DNA of 64,000 nucleotides from Rhynchopus sp. YZ270_cl-10 (Eukaryota > Euglenozoa > Diplonemea > Diplonemida > Diplonemidae): NCBI GenBank assembly GCA_964035575.1, contig OZ037855.1, positions 868,001 through 932,000 of the forward strand, given 5' to 3'. The translations under genes and the position numbers were made by a program. Under the pieces are notes generated by a model. That model ran no database searches. It saw only the letters and a program-made list of their open reading frames with translations, and had not been told where the DNA came from. Below, piece after piece: positions 42,749-54,223 of the stretch (position 1 is its first letter; every line of letters begins with the position of its first letter).

Positions 42749-42783
42749 AAAGATGTGTATGTGCGTGAAGCGTACTCATCTTT
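42749..42783 (+). repeat. HpI hairpin element
   Basis: AAAGATGTGTATGTGCGTG then AAGCGTACTCATCTTT; rightward. Confidence 0.65.
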
Positions 42784-43310
42784 CAACCTTTTTTTTTCTC
42801 TCTTTTATTCCACAGTTAAATTAAGTATACGAATGATTTGGTACTTTTAGTGTGATTCCTTTATTTAACTTGAAATAAAATTACGTGTTCAAGGCCTTTT
42901 ACCGGGGGGGTTTTTTTTCCGCGCGACTTCACTTATTTTTTCCCCAAGCTCGTGATCTCCATTTGCCCGGGAAAAAAAATGCGTGTAGTTAGCGCAAAAA
43001 AAAAGATCCCCGGTAAAAGGCGTTGAATAAATAGTTATTTTTCTTTTGCCCGCCAACAAAACAACACTTTACTTTCCCCCCTATTTTTTCCCTTTTCATG
43101 AACAATTTATTGACAGGATGAAAGTTGCAGTCCTTTTTTTTTTTTTTTTTTTTTTGTTGTTGATTTTTTTGATTTTTTGGAGCTCAGATAGTTGAAGACA
43201 ATAGTCTGTTTAATTTAACAGGGGTCCTCGCTTTCTTGTCATTGTCATTGTCATCCATTTTTTTTTTTTTTGTCAATCTTTTATTCGTTCCCTTTTTTTT
43301 TTCATCTCCA

Positions 43311-43343
43311 GGTGACTAGGCACTGTGAGGCTTAGGTTCATCT
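43311..43343 (+). repeat. HpA hairpin element
   Basis: GGTGACTAGGCACTGTGAGG continuing CTTAGGTTCATCTC and tail ACCAACG; rightward, near consensus. Confidence 0.8.
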
Positions 43344-43639
43344 CACCAACGTTTCTCTTTTTTCCTTTTTGGCAAAGAAAAAAAAAAACTTTCCCCTCTC
43401 TTATCTCTTCATTACGCCTCCCTTCTGCAACCGCTGCTATTGCACGTCATTTTTGACCAGCAATATTTCTCTCTACCCGTCATTACTGCTGTTTAATGCA
43501 GGTCTTCAACGTTCTCCCCCTATTAGTACCTCCAAGAAAAATATACACCCATTCAAGAGTCAACGAGTTGAAGCAGCTCTGGTGTGACTTGGGGGTCTTA
43601 CGTCCTTTTTTCTCTCTCAATATTTTTTTTGTATTTTGT

Positions 43640-43722
43640 GCTTTCATCCAGCTGGCATCGTCCGTGGTCATCGGGAGGTGCTTGCATTAATAACTTCACT
43701 TTGTATTGTGCGAGAACCTATC
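43640..43722 (+). repeat. Dispersed repeat J (copy 2)
   Basis: TGTGCTTTCATCCAG, CTGGCATCGTCCGTGGTC, then GGAGGTGCTTGCATTAATAA and CTTCACTTTG; same order as copy 1. It has no long ORF. Confidence 0.7.
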
Positions 43723-44267
43723 GAGAGGTACACCGACTATATTTTATGCATCCAAAAAAAATCTAGAGCTCTGCCAATATCATGGCCAGAATACATAAAT
43801 AGCAAATGGAGAAAAAAGGGGGGCTAAGTCCGCACCCATTTTTCCGATCTCTCCTCCCGAAATACACGATGAGCAGACGGATTTCGTGAAGCTCTCTTAC
43901 TTTTTTTTTTTTTTTGTGGCTCTCAGTCTCACCCGATTTCCACAACTTTTTGTGGCACATCTGCTGGATTTTTACCTTTTTTTTTGTGTGCGTGCATTTT
44001 GAAAAACAAATCCAAAAAAATAAATACACTTCCTTCAGGACCCTTTTTTTATAACCTGAGTGAAATGGTATGTCACCCATTCAAAAAAAAAAACTGCTAC
44101 TTCTTTGTTGAGATGATTAGCCAGAGGGGTTGGGGGTTATTTTACGAACCCTTTTCTTGTGGATTGGGGAGAGGTGTCAACAGTAACGAACGACAAAAGA
44201 GATGAGAGAAATGTTACAATAAAACGACATCTCATTCGTTGACATCAACACAAAAAAATAAAAATAA

Positions 44268-44320
44268 AGTGGAGCACACTCTAGGATGGCTACACTAATA
44301 CAACCAAGTTTTCAAAAATA
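44268..44320 (+). repeat. HpD element
   Basis: AGTGGAGCACACTCTAGGATG then GCTACACTAATACAACC and AAGTTTTC, as three words; rightward and very close to the 33029 copy, including the flanking ATAACAAATGTGA. Confidence 0.82.
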
Positions 44321-44499
44321 ACAAATGTGAAGAATTCCAAAATACAACAAACAAACACACACTGCTGCCTCAAGGCATCCACTTTTGCATCCTCCCACCC
44401 CCTACTACTAGGTTGAAATATTCTTGTTCTTGACTTTTTGTTCGTTGCGAAAAAAATAAATAAAACAACAATGTGCTTTCCGGTATACCTCCACAACCA

Positions 44500-45138
44500 G
44501 TGGTCGCGCTAATTATGGGGAAAAATGGGGAAAAAATGGATTTCGGGTACGGAAAAACGTTCCTCGAAAAGGTTAGCTGGGGAGGCCCGGAAACCCCGTT
44601 TTGTGGCATTTCCGGGCCAATCCCGGCTTGTGGTGGGGTATATACGGAAAAATGGACAAAATTTTAGTGACTTAAATTTTCGCAAAATATGAACCCATAC
44701 TCATAAACAAGGGTCATTTTCAGGAAAATTCGGAAAATTCCGAGATTTGGAAGCAATTTTTCTCCTGAAAATCAGTGGGTTTTCAGCCCCAAAACATACC
44801 GCGATTGGAATTTCCGGAATCCGTCCGCGCTGTGGTGGGGTCACTTTGCCGAAATGGCCAATTTTTTGGTTTTGGTCAAAATCCATGTGGGTAAAGAGGG
44901 CCAATGTAAATCCCACAACCAGATTTTCTCTCCCTGATCCTGACGTCTTGCAACATGAAAATGCGCGAAAACACCGGCATTTTGCATTTCCGGAATTCGT
45001 CCGTTCTGTGGTGGGGTCAATTTGCCGAAATGGACAAGTTCTTGGTTTTGGTCAAAACCCGTCAGTGTAAGGTAAAGGGGGCAAGTGTTTGCCTGTAGAA
45101 ACTGGAAGGGAACAGGCAGCGCCGCAGGCGCACGGTAA
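44500..45138 (+). repeat. Dispersed element L with internal ~180-200 bp repeats
   Basis: Three related blocks at about 44590, 44810 and 44988 share TGGTGGGGTCAC, CCGAAATGGCCAA and TTTTGGTCAAAA. The right end is GCGCCGCAGGCGCACGGTA at about 45120. An inverted copy is at 62294-62520, and pieces are at 8250-8285 and 12000-12045. It has no coding frame, so it is probably a non-autonomous transposon. Confidence 0.7.
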
Positions 45139-45484
45139 CCAACTTTTTTTTTTTTTTTTTCCTTTTCTTTTTTTCTCCTCTTTCTTTTGGCTTTCCGAGC
45201 CAATTGCGTTCCACGGCGGGGTCACATGTATATGCAAGTCCACTATGTGGTGGTCTTACTCAACAATATTAGAACTTCTGGTTTCTTAATGAAATCCCCG
45301 TACTGCAAAAAAAAAACGTTCCTACCAAAACCCCCAAAAATCCCGGGATGAGGGATGGACTTTAGCGCGAGCTCTGTCCACAACTGTTTAATTTTTTTTT
45401 TTTTTTTTGCGAACATCTAAAAAATCTCCCCAAAAAAAAAGTATTGTGTTATCATTTCAATAAAAAACCCTTCCGGTGATATTG

Positions 45485-45522
45485 AGTACAGAACCAACTT
45501 CAGGTGATTGTTACGACACAAT
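45485..45522 (+). repeat. HpB element, 3' part
   Basis: GTACAGAACCAACTTCAGG then TGATTGTTACGAC; rightward. Confidence 0.6.
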
Positions 45523-45941
45523 AGATTCGTACCCCCTCTTTTTTCATGACGTTTATGTGTTTACTTTAGGCAGGAGGGATGGGACAAGCAGGTGAATTGA
45601 AGAGAAGATAGCACTTCTGTCAATATATGCCTTAAAAAAAGCCCAGCTCTCTCTCCGTCTTTGGCATTCTCTCTTCCACGTATTGGTTGGAATTTATATT
45701 GGCTATCTAAGCCCAACAGATGTCAATTGCATTTCCAACCTTTTTTTCCAGATGTGTATGCACAGCATATTTCATTACTCCCCTCGGTGATTAAAATGAT
45801 AGACGAGAGACTTATACTCATCTCACCGTTCCTCTTTTTAAGGTGTTCATCCTCCCCAAAACGTTTTCCCTTGTTTTTATTTTTATTTTTTGAAATATTT
45901 TCATCTTTGCGTTTTTAGTGACGTGAAGGTTATTTATCTTG

Positions 45942-45974
45942 GGTGACCTCAGCACTGTAAGGCTTAGGTTCACC
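45942..45974 (+). repeat. HpA hairpin element
   Basis: GGTGACCTCAGCACTGTAAGG continues into CTTAGGTTCACC, read as two words; rightward. Confidence 0.7.
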
Positions 45975-46706
45975 CTTTACCAATTCTTTTATATCCGTTG
46001 GCACAGTTTTTGGCCAGATCATTTCATATCGGTTGTTGCGATATTTTTTTTTTTTTTTTTTGTTGCCAACAGGGATTTTTTTGAATTTTTTTGTCAAACC
46101 GGTTGAAACAAAACAAATCAAATGTCGTCAGAACAGGGTTTCCAATTGTCTCTGTTGCGCACTCCATAGAGGCGTTTCTTTGTGCGGCATTTTCAGGGTT
46201 CTCCACCTAAGCCATAAGCCCTGTTTGGGACCTAATTTTTTTTTGGGGGAGGGAAAAAAAAAATGAAGATAGTGGAGAACCCTGGGCATTTCCGACCTTT
46301 GAATAAAAAAAAAGTGTTTGTGATCGACTTCGCACCGCTCAGATCATCTGACAAACCTTCTCTTTGTGCAAAAAAAGATATTTTTTTTTAAATGTGTTCC
46401 GACTCAAAATTTGGGTTTTGGTGACATTACTAAAAAAACGAAAAAAAACAACCACATTTTTTATCATACAAACTTTTTATTAAAGCAAGCTTCAAGGATC
46501 TGTGTGTCTCTGTAGGACCATGCATCTTTGCTATCTTCTTCTTTCCATCAGGACTTTTACGGTGACTGTCTCCCGAGGGGCCTGCCCCCACATTCGGTGC
46601 GATGTTCTGTGCAATGCAATTGTCTTCTATATATTTGCTTGCCTGGTTAACATAAAATCATGCGCGAGTTTTTCGTACGTTTCTTTCCCCCCCACCCCCC
46701 CGCCAC

Positions 46707-46752
46707 GTGCCTGCATATTCCAGGTGTTTGCACGTTATCAACGTTATTAACG
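46707..46752 (+). repeat. HpG/HpE-like element
   Basis: CGTGCCTGCATATTCCAGG then TGTTTGCACGTTATCAACG; HpG head with an HpE-like tail. Rightward. Confidence 0.7.
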
Positions 46753-46757
46753 TCAAA

Positions 46758-46794
46758 GGTGAGTCTAAGCACGATGAGGCTTCGGTTTGTCTTA
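46758..46794 (+). repeat. HpA hairpin element
   Basis: GGTGAGTCTAAGCACGATG then AGGCTTCGG and TGTCTTATC; rightward, diverged end. Confidence 0.65.
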
Positions 46795-47118
46795 TCAAAT
46801 ATATTTTTTTTGGATTCAATTTTTTTTTTGTCTCAATCTTTATCCACGTTATTGGAATTGAGGGGGTGTTCCATCATGAATAGCTTTTTTTAGTGTTAGG
46901 GAAATGGTTCAATAAAAAACTCTTTGATACAGCTTCACAATACAAACAATGAGGACCTTGATCTAACACAACAAAAAAACAAAACAAAAACCCACCCTTT
47001 CCCCCCAAACTTTGATGATGCAAATTTTGTGTATCACAGCACTTGAATGCATAAACAACAAATAAAAGCTACTTTCTAGAGTTGAGGACGACGTGCGTCT
47101 ATATCTTTTAAGTACAAT

Positions 47119-47178
47119 AGCCTTTCGGGCGACTTTGTGTACAGAACCTGTCCTCGGACAGGTGATTGCCGAAACTTC
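47119..47178 (+). repeat. HpB double-hairpin element, consensus-like
   Basis: AGCCTTTCGGGCGAC, GTGTACAGAACC, then TGTCCTCGGACAGG and TGATTGCCGAAAC; rightward, followed by A-rich sequence. Confidence 0.8.
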
Positions 47179-47271
47179 AAAACAAAAATAAAAAGACTTT
47201 GTGCCGACCATTTGTGCGGTGACCGACCGTTGTTTTCAGATTATCAGGGCTATGAGTTTTGTTCTGCTCGA

Positions 47272-47302
<31 letters not shown>

Positions 47303-47306
47303 TACT

Positions 47307-47443
47307 CCACCTAATTTTTACCCCGCGTATAGGCGCGTAAAGGGCCGTATAGAACCGTATAGGTCCGTACAGGCATATACGGACCGTCAGTACACGCCTT
47401 TACGCGCTTTTACGCGCCTATACGCGGGGTAAAAATCAGGTGG
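47307..47443. mobile_element. 137-bp MITE with long inverted ends and ATACT target duplication
   Basis: The ends CCACCTAATTTTTACCCCGC and its complement extend inward as GTATAGGCGCG, giving about 30-bp inverted repeats with few differences. ATACT flanks both sides exactly (47302-47306 and 47444-47448). The interior repeats CCGTATAG/CGGACC words. There is no coding capacity. The 5-bp duplication and high symmetry mark a recent DNA-transposon derivative of unknown superfamily. Confidence 0.82.
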
Positions 47444-47560
47444 ATACTCCGAATATTGTTGTCTAGTGGCGATTCTATTTCTTCCTTTTTATTTTATTTT
47501 TTTGCGGAAATAGCAAAAAAATAATGTTCATTTATGCATTGTGACAAAGAGAAAGAAAAG

Positions 47561-47612
47561 CGTGGAGTTCACACAGATGGTGTCCCTACACGTTGTCAAC
47601 TTTTCAGAAAAA
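47561..47612 (+). repeat. HpE element
   Basis: GTGGAGTTCACACAGATGG then TGTCCCTACACGTTGTCAAC and TTTTCAG; rightward. Confidence 0.78.
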
Positions 47613-47623
47613 GAAAAAGAAAA

Positions 47624-47658
47624 CCGTCCCTCGGACAGGTGATTGTCGATACTACAAA
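47624..47658 (+). repeat. HpB element, 3' part
   Basis: CGTCCCTCGGACAGG then TGATTGTCGATACTAC; rightward, directly downstream of an HpE copy. Confidence 0.72.
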
Positions 47659-48048
47659 AGAAAACAGTACAGACTGCTTTGACAGTTAACACTAACCTAT
47701 CAGATTATCAAAAAATGAAGCAAAACAAACAACAAAAAACATCCAACTTTTCTTTGTCCTCTCTTCTTCGTTCCTGATCAACCCAGCTATATCGATGCTG
47801 CTCTAACTAGGGAAAGGTTTTAAATATAAAAGGGGGTAACGTCCCATCTGTACTTACGCCTCAAGCAAATTATACCGTGAACTATCATTAAACAACACAA
47901 AAAAAACCTATCAAAAGGGGCATTTTTCCGTGAAATCCCCAAACCGAATCTTCTTTTTTTCTCTCTTCTCTTGATTTTTACTTCAAAGCTTTGGCATCTT
48001 GTCTCATTTGATGAGGCGTTTGCATTTTTTCAACTTCTCTTTAACGAA

Positions 48049-48084
48049 GGTGACTAAGTAGTCGAGAGGCTTAGGTTCATCTCA
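48049..48084 (+). repeat. HpA hairpin element
   Basis: GGTGACTAAGTAGTCGAGAG then GCTTAGGTTCATCTC; rightward. Confidence 0.78.
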
Positions 48085-48873
48085 GTGCTCTCAGAGTGAC
48101 TCCCAAATGTGGAGGATTTTTCCAGACCACTTTTCTGATTTTAATGGATAATCTCCTACCCTCTACAACTTTACGGCGGGCAACCGGATGAGGTGTCGCT
48201 TCCACCAGGCTGTAGAAGGTCATTATTCTACTCTCTTTTTTCCCCCCTGGTGAGGAGAGAGGTGAGGAGTTATCTAGTTTGTTTATCAAGAACTCATTAT
48301 TATTTTTTGAACTACCTTCATCAGCAGGGGTCGATTCACTTAAGATACCAATGGAAAGATGTGTTGTACATCATGTACATCCATCCGAAGTTTTATTTTC
48401 TCCCGCTCTTTCAAGCCAGACGAGTCTCAAGCAACCCTTTACCAGTGCGATTTGTTGCAATAACCAGTTTAGCTTTTTTTTAACAGGAGAAGAAAAAATG
48501 GTACATTATATGGAATCGACCGTGCAAACGTTTATCAGTCATACATTATTTTTTTTCTGTAGTGACCTTGTCTTGTCTTGTTATGAATAATTCTAGATGA
48601 CTGACTGAGTGGGTTCATCTAACTTTGCTTTTGTTTCTGTATTTGCGATTCTTCGCTCTTCTCTCCTTTCTCTGGGCAACAGTAATGATATGTGTTTTGT
48701 AACCCATCTTTTTTTTTAAACCTCAACAAATAGAAAGGTTTCTAGCAAAAAAAAAATAAAAGATGATTTTTACTGTATCTGAGCGGTGAAACTGTGAACC
48801 ACAGATTCACCACTCAAATCAATCTACACAACAAAAATATCACGAAAAATATGCGTAAAAAAAATATTATGAA

Positions 48874-48922
48874 AGTGGAGATTGCACGAAGGTTGCAGCT
48901 ACACATTTATCGCAACAAAAAA
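48874..48922 (+). repeat. HpC element
   Basis: AGTGGAGATTGCACGAAGG then TTGCAGCTACACATTTATC; rightward, followed by an A-run. Confidence 0.72.
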
Positions 48923-50139
48923 AATTTTTTTTTTCTTCAAAAAAATCTGATTGAAAGGAATATTCGAACATAGAGTAATTTTCATTGAAATAAAATAGCG
49001 AAAAAAAAAAAAAAAACAATAACAAACAAACCATTGTCCTTTTTTGGGTAAGCAAATAGAGCACACATCAGAGGAATTCGAGTTCGAATTCTTTCAATCG
49101 GTTGTTGTTGTTATTTTAACAAAACAACGCTGATATTATGATGTGGTTTTTGCGAATCCATCTTTGTTTGGTTGTTTTTCCCCTTTGATCCGTGCTGCGT
49201 TTGTATGTGCGTTGTACCTTTATGATTTTTGCCATATTTGGGAACAACAAACAAATCTATACATACACACGACACAAGAAACTACATATTCATTCTTAAA
49301 CATCACTTCTTTGCACTGCGACGATTTAATTGTTCCTTTCGTGAGTGCGCGCTTTTTTTTGGCGAGGTTCATCTTCCCATTTCTTTCTAATATTCGACTC
49401 TTCTCTCTTCTAAGAACCTTACACCATCATATTATGATGGTAATGTGGGACAAAAAAAACATAACAGTCCCGACGATCACATCTGCATTTTTATTTTTGA
49501 AATATTTCTTTGTCTTTTTTCGTGTCAGCAAATAGCTTGCAAGTATTGATGTGGAGGGTTTTTTAAAGCGTCCAAGAAAAGGGGGTAAAAAAGAATTGCC
49601 CCCCTCCCGCTCGCTTTGCCTTTGGCTTGCTATTGCTGCGTTTCTTTCTTGATATAAATACTGATATGCAAACTTCCTTGTGAAGATTTTGCGCTGCGAA
49701 TCAATTTTCTTTTTCTCTTATCGATGTAATGAGTATTTTCCTCACGCATCCTTTTTTTCAACCCCCTTTTTTTTTTGTTAACCTTTGTTCTCTGATTATT
49801 TCAAAAAAAAGAAAATTGCGAATTAGCGAAAGAGAAACATTTTCTAGAATGTGTTGAGCCCCCTTTGTGGCCATTCATTTCTATTTAAGTTACTCTTTTT
49901 TAACGCTATTTTTTCTATCTTTTTTTTTTTTCTCTTTTCGGGGTGCAAAAGGTATCTCTCCCTTCGCTCTTCGTCATTCAAATAGTTCGGATTTGCCTTT
50001 AGAAAGCGAGCCGGATTTTAGTGGCGTTTTTTTTAATCTTTTTTTTATCTTTAGATATTTCTGTTTTTATATTCACTATTATGCTTTTGCCTGCGCCTGT
50101 GAGGCTGGGCAGTTTTTTTTTTTTCCCTCTCTTCTCCAA

Positions 50140-50172
50140 GGTGACCAAAGCAGTGAGGCTTAGGTTCATCTT
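50140..50172 (+). repeat. HpA hairpin element
   Basis: GGTGACCAAAGCAGTGAGG then CTTAGGTTCATCTTT; rightward, in a T/C-rich setting. Confidence 0.78.
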
Positions 50173-50644
50173 TCATTTTCCTTTTATTGCGTAGAATCAA
50201 AAACCATCCAGCGTTGTCCTCCCCATCCACCTTTTTTTCCATTCCCACTATTTTCTTTCCCATGCCTCCGATAATATGATCAAGCTGAACTGTACCACAC
50301 AAAAGATAAACAGTTTGTAAAGACTTCACCACATTTTTTTGTTAAATAAACACGTTCAGAACAAAAAGAATAACAATGGTTTTTGTTATTGTTTTCCGTG
50401 TAAAAGACTTTGTGAAGACTTTTGAAAATAAAACTATATCGTAGGTTACAGTGAAAAACAGAGGCTTCGGCCATATCCATCAATGTTCTTCTTGTGGGTA
50501 CAGTACCTCCCGAGATGTGCCTAACGGAGTCTTACGGTTATATTCAGTGAAAAATAAATTGCATGCACTCACCAAATATTCAAAAAGAGTGCAAAAACCT
50601 TCCCCCCCCCGGTACATACGTACGTTTACCCCCCTTTTTTTTTG

Positions 50645-50680
50645 TCTGGCAGCTACACTAAATCAACCGATTATAAAAAA
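50645..50680 (+). repeat. HpF element, 3' half
   Basis: CTGGCAGCTACACTAAATC then AACCGATTATAAAAA; rightward. Confidence 0.65.
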
Positions 50681-51150
50681 AAATGTGGCCTTGCCAATGA
50701 AATGCCTGGATCAACCCTATTTTAATAGATAGGGTTACGACAAAGCCGTTTTTTTTTTTTTTTTTTGCCCCTCTCTCTTTTTATCCCAACAAAAAAGCTA
50801 CACCTTTTCCTCCCTCCCTGTGAAGGATGCGTGCGCCGTGAGGAGCATCCACCTTTCTGTAAATTTTCTATCCTTTTAAAAAATGAAACTGCCAGTCCTT
50901 TCAAGTTCTATTCCCCCCTACCCAATGAATCGATAAGTCACTTCTATGTCGTGTAGATATCGGATCTCTTAAGTCTCTCACCCCCCTCTCGCTCGAAAGA
51001 ACAACGTTACTGGCAGTTTACCCGCATCAAAATGAGTGTGATTAATACATTCTCACATAACCACAAAGTACCACGTACTTTCTCCCTCCTTTCCAATGTA
51101 AAGTACAGCAAAAAAAGGAGTTGAGAAAATCGGTAACCGTTAAAAAAAAT

Positions 51151-51192
51151 TGAAAGCTGCATGGCAGCTACACTAAACAGATTATAAAAAAA
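51151..51192 (+). repeat. HpF element, 5' shortened
   Basis: AGCTGCATGGCAGCTACACT then AAACAGATTATAAAAA; rightward, 30 bp before an HpD copy. Confidence 0.68.
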
Positions 51193-51218
51193 AAGTGTTA
51201 CTTAACAGCGTTTTGTAT

Positions 51219-51268
51219 AGTGGAGTTCATCCTCGGGTGTCTACACTAATACAACCAAGTTTTCAAAA
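51219..51268 (+). repeat. HpD element
   Basis: AGTGGAGTTCATCCTCGGG then TGTCTACACTAATACAACC and AAGTTTTC with an A-run of over ten; rightward, consensus-like. Confidence 0.85.
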
Positions 51269-51418
51269 AAAAAAAAAATAAACACTGAAAATGAGGAGCC
51301 GCTTCCTTTGAGATCAAGTATCTTGCGGAGGTTTTTCCTCATCATTTATTTCCCCCTTTTTTTCGTTCTTTACTTGTCACTTTACTCATTACTCATTACT
51401 CAAAAACCCCTCCCTTTT

Positions 51419-51454
51419 TAAAGATGTGTGCACGTAATACACAATTTCATCTTT
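51419..51454 (+). repeat. HpI hairpin element
   Basis: AAAGATGTGTGCACGTAATAC then ACAATTTCATCTTT, as two words; rightward. Confidence 0.65.
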
Positions 51455-51596
51455 TTAAATATTTTTCTTTTTTCTTCTTCTCTCTTTCTCTCTTGTGGAA
51501 TTGTTGCACCCCCCTTTTCTCCCCATTCCTTCAAAAGTCAGATCGTTTTCGTTTATTAAATATTCGAAGAAAAATGTGCGTTCCAAAGTTTTGGAT

Positions 51597-51645
51597 AGTG
51601 AAGACTGTCTACGGCAGATATACACTAAACAGATTATCAAAACAA
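51597..51645 (+). repeat. HpF element, consensus-like
   Basis: AGTGAAGACTGTCTACGGC then AGATATACACTAAACAG and ATTATCAAAAC; rightward. Confidence 0.8.
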
Positions 51646-51974
51646 AAAAGCAAAAAAAAAAAAAAAAAAATCAAGAGTTCACCCCACCTCTCCCCACCTC
51701 CAGACTCCACATATCCCCGATGCGATTTACTCCCCTTTCCCACCAGACTCTCACCCTACCCCCCACCCTCCGAACAAGTCCTGTAAAAAAACCTCATCCC
51801 CACCCTTCCCCAAAAAAAGTTTCCCCCAAAAAAAAATATCACTGACAATAAAAGTAGTGCTATTGGCTGAGGCCAGCGTTGGCAACTGCCTGGTTCTTAT
51901 GGTTTCCTCTAAGATGCAAGGGGGGGGGACCTTTTTTTGTTTTGTGTTTCCCCGAAAGAAATGGGGATTGATTT

Positions 51975-52020
51975 GACGAAGACTGTCTTCGTGTGGCAGT
52001 TGAAGTGGACTAACTGATGT
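51975..52020 (+). repeat. HpF element, diverged
   Basis: TGACGAAGACTGTCTTCGTG then TGGCAGTTGAAGTGGAC and TAACTGATG; rightward. Confidence 0.55.
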
Positions 52021-52352
52021 TTTTTTTAGTGTTACGCCCCCCCTTTGGAGAGTTCTCCACACAAGCTGTTATTGAATAGCTGAAAGTGCAGACATCTCCC
52101 CCTCTCCTTTGTGTGATTTCCACAAATAAAAAAGTACCCCATCTATCTTGTCTCCCGTTTTTCGCAGTTTTGCGATTTACTAGAGTAAGGTTGGGTTGGG
52201 GACCTCTCTCCTTGCATTGCACGAGAGAGAGAGAGAGAGAGAAGACATGGTTCCTTTTTTTTCTTTTTCTTTTTTTCCTTTTTCTGTGGAAAATAACTTT
52301 TTTTAAAAACCCTCAAGCTAATCTAGCGAGGAGGGACGCCCTTTCTTTTTTA

Positions 52353-52386
52353 AGATGATTCAAGCACTGTGGCTTAATTCATCTAC
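52353..52386 (+). repeat. HpA hairpin element, diverged
   Basis: GATGATTCAAGCACTGTGGC then TTAATTCATCTACC; rightward. Confidence 0.6.
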
Positions 52387-52900
52387 CAATTTTTTTTTCT
52401 CTTCTCTTCTCCCTCCCCACCAAAAAAAAAAAATTGATCAGCCCCCCACCCATCTCCCCACCCCCTCCCTTCTCTTGCAGAAATAGCAGTTTATCCCATA
52501 TTCACTAACAGCGTTGCGTGTGCATTTTTTCCTTTTTTTCCTTTTTTATTTTCTTCCCCTTTTTTGCACCTCACTTTTGAGAACAAACCGTTTATTGATA
52601 GTTTTTTTTTTTTTTTTTAAAAGGTGACAGTAAGTGCACGATAATCAGTATTATCTGACAAAACGGCTATTATCTTCTTCTTCTTTTCAATTTTTTTAAA
52701 AAAAACCAAACAACGAAGAAGTGACCGTTTTCATGAAAAGGCGACATCTCAGCCGTCTCATCCTCTTTTTCATTTACGTTTGTTCTCAAAGCACCCCCTC
52801 CACGAGTGAGAGAGTTCTGCTTGCACTTTGACCATTTGCGCTCTCTATCTCACCTTACGCTCCCTCCCCTCCACCCCCTTTTTTTTTTGAAAGAAAACAA

Positions 52901-52933
52901 GCGGCCAAGCATTGTAAGGCTTAGGTTCATCTT
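52901..52933 (+). repeat. HpA hairpin element, 5' diverged
   Basis: CCAAGCATTGTAAGGCTTAGG then TTCATCTTGC, read as two words; rightward. Confidence 0.68.
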
Positions 52934-53249
52934 GCAAAAAAACCATTCTTTTTTTAAAACTTTTTTTTTAAAAACTGTCTATTTGATTAATCATGATAAC
53001 GTGCCTGACCCCTCAACTTTGTTACTGTCAATTTGGGTATTATACGGGGGGTGATTGGAGATACTTTTTCTGCAAACTCTCTGGTCACAAGAAACATCAC
53101 AAAAAAATCACAATATCTGGAATGCGAAGCAGTGTATTTTTTGGGCCGGTTGGGGGGGGTCAGTGACCCCCCCCCAAATTTTCTCCGGAAATTTGGGCCG
53201 GTGGGGGGGGGTCAGTTTTTTCAGCTGGGTTTGAGGTGTTTCCTCGGCG

Positions 53250-53345
53250 TGGTGTAAAAAGCTATACATTTACACCGTACCCAAAAAAATTTTCGCCTGC
53301 GGCGCCATTTTTTTTGTTTTTTTTTGCTCCGCAAAAAAAAAAAAA
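53250..53345 (+). repeat. Dispersed repeat K, inverted copy
   Basis: TACACCGTACCCAAAAAAAT then TTTCGCCTGCGGCGCC and TTGCTCCGCAAAAA, the complement of the left-hand copies. Flanked on the left by two GGGGGGTCAGT words within C/G-runs. Confidence 0.7.
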
Positions 53346-53700
53346 TATACAGTTCACTATGTTCCCTGGTCGTGCTGAAAAAAAAATTTGGGCAAAAAAA
53401 CAAACTGACCCCCCCCAAACTTAAAATCTGGATTCCTGGATAAGACACTGAATGCGAAGCACAAAAAAAAATCATGAAAAAATCACATTTTGGTTTTTTC
53501 CACCTTTTTTTCTTTCGGCATTTTCCTTGCGATTTTTTTTTTTTGTGATTTTCTATGTTTGAAGTGGATTTTTTTTTCAATGGATTGTTTTATTTATGTG
53601 AGTGTGCACCGGCCCCGATGTGTAGAAATCAAACACAGGTGAGACACTTAGATGGCTTTGCAAATTGAACTGAAAACCTGCGTCTTTTTCAATTAGCAGA

Positions 53701-53756
53701 AAGCCTTCAGACGACATTGTGTCCAGAACCTACAGGTAGGCGATTGTCGTGACAAA
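53701..53756 (+). repeat. HpB double-hairpin element
   Basis: AAGCCTTCAGACGAC, GTGTCCAGAACC, then TACAGGTAGGCGATTGTCG; rightward, followed at once by an HpD copy at 53761. Confidence 0.72.
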
Positions 53757-53760
53757 ACAT

Positions 53761-53805
53761 AGCACACTCTAGGGTGGTCACACTAATACAACCAAGTTTT
53801 CAAAA
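53761..53805 (+). repeat. HpD element
   Basis: AGCACACTCTAGGGTGG then TCACACTAATACAACC and AAGTTTTC; rightward, fused to the HpB copy before it. Confidence 0.78.
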
Positions 53806-54223
53806 AAACAAACAAACAAACAAACAACAACACCACCAAACACCAATAAATTCACACCCCAAGCCTGTATACACTAATACACCTACACCCCCCGCTTTTT
53901 TAAATGACACGACGTTTCCGATTTGTACCAAAATCTCCACGCATTTCTGGGGATGAGGTCACTGTGAAGAAGCTGACGTTCTTGCATGCAACTATTTTAT
54001 TTTTTTTTTCCCTCTCTTCATTGTTGTGTTGCTGCATTTTAACGCTATTTCAAAAGTGTGAGTTATTTTTTTGTTTGAAAAGGTCGCTATTGTTGGGTAT
54101 GAAAACCCAGAGAGGTTTTTCGACCTTTTGTTCTTTGCCCATACAGGGCATTCGAGTCATATCCCCAACGTTACTTGCTGTATTATGTCTAGTGCAACGT
54201 AAAGTAAAGATGTTTGTTTTGTA

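Larger units (their letters stand above)
37848..44490. other. Gene-free, pyrimidine-rich segment
   Basis: Only hairpin elements (all plus sense), a shared 75-bp repeat (40270 and 43640), a small AACCTACG/CGTAGGTT inverted repeat (38936-38978) and T/C runs are seen. No gene is supported. Confidence 0.6.
45140..53250. other. Gene-free, T-rich segment with many hairpin elements
   Basis: No recognisable gene. It contains the 137-bp MITE at 47307 and about twenty plus-sense hairpin elements; the remainder is T/C-rich low-complexity sequence. Confidence 0.6.

Noticed and set aside
47119-47178. HpB as a bacterial-type terminator
   Set aside because: It is followed by A-rich, not T-rich, sequence on the sense strand and lies in a eukaryotic context.
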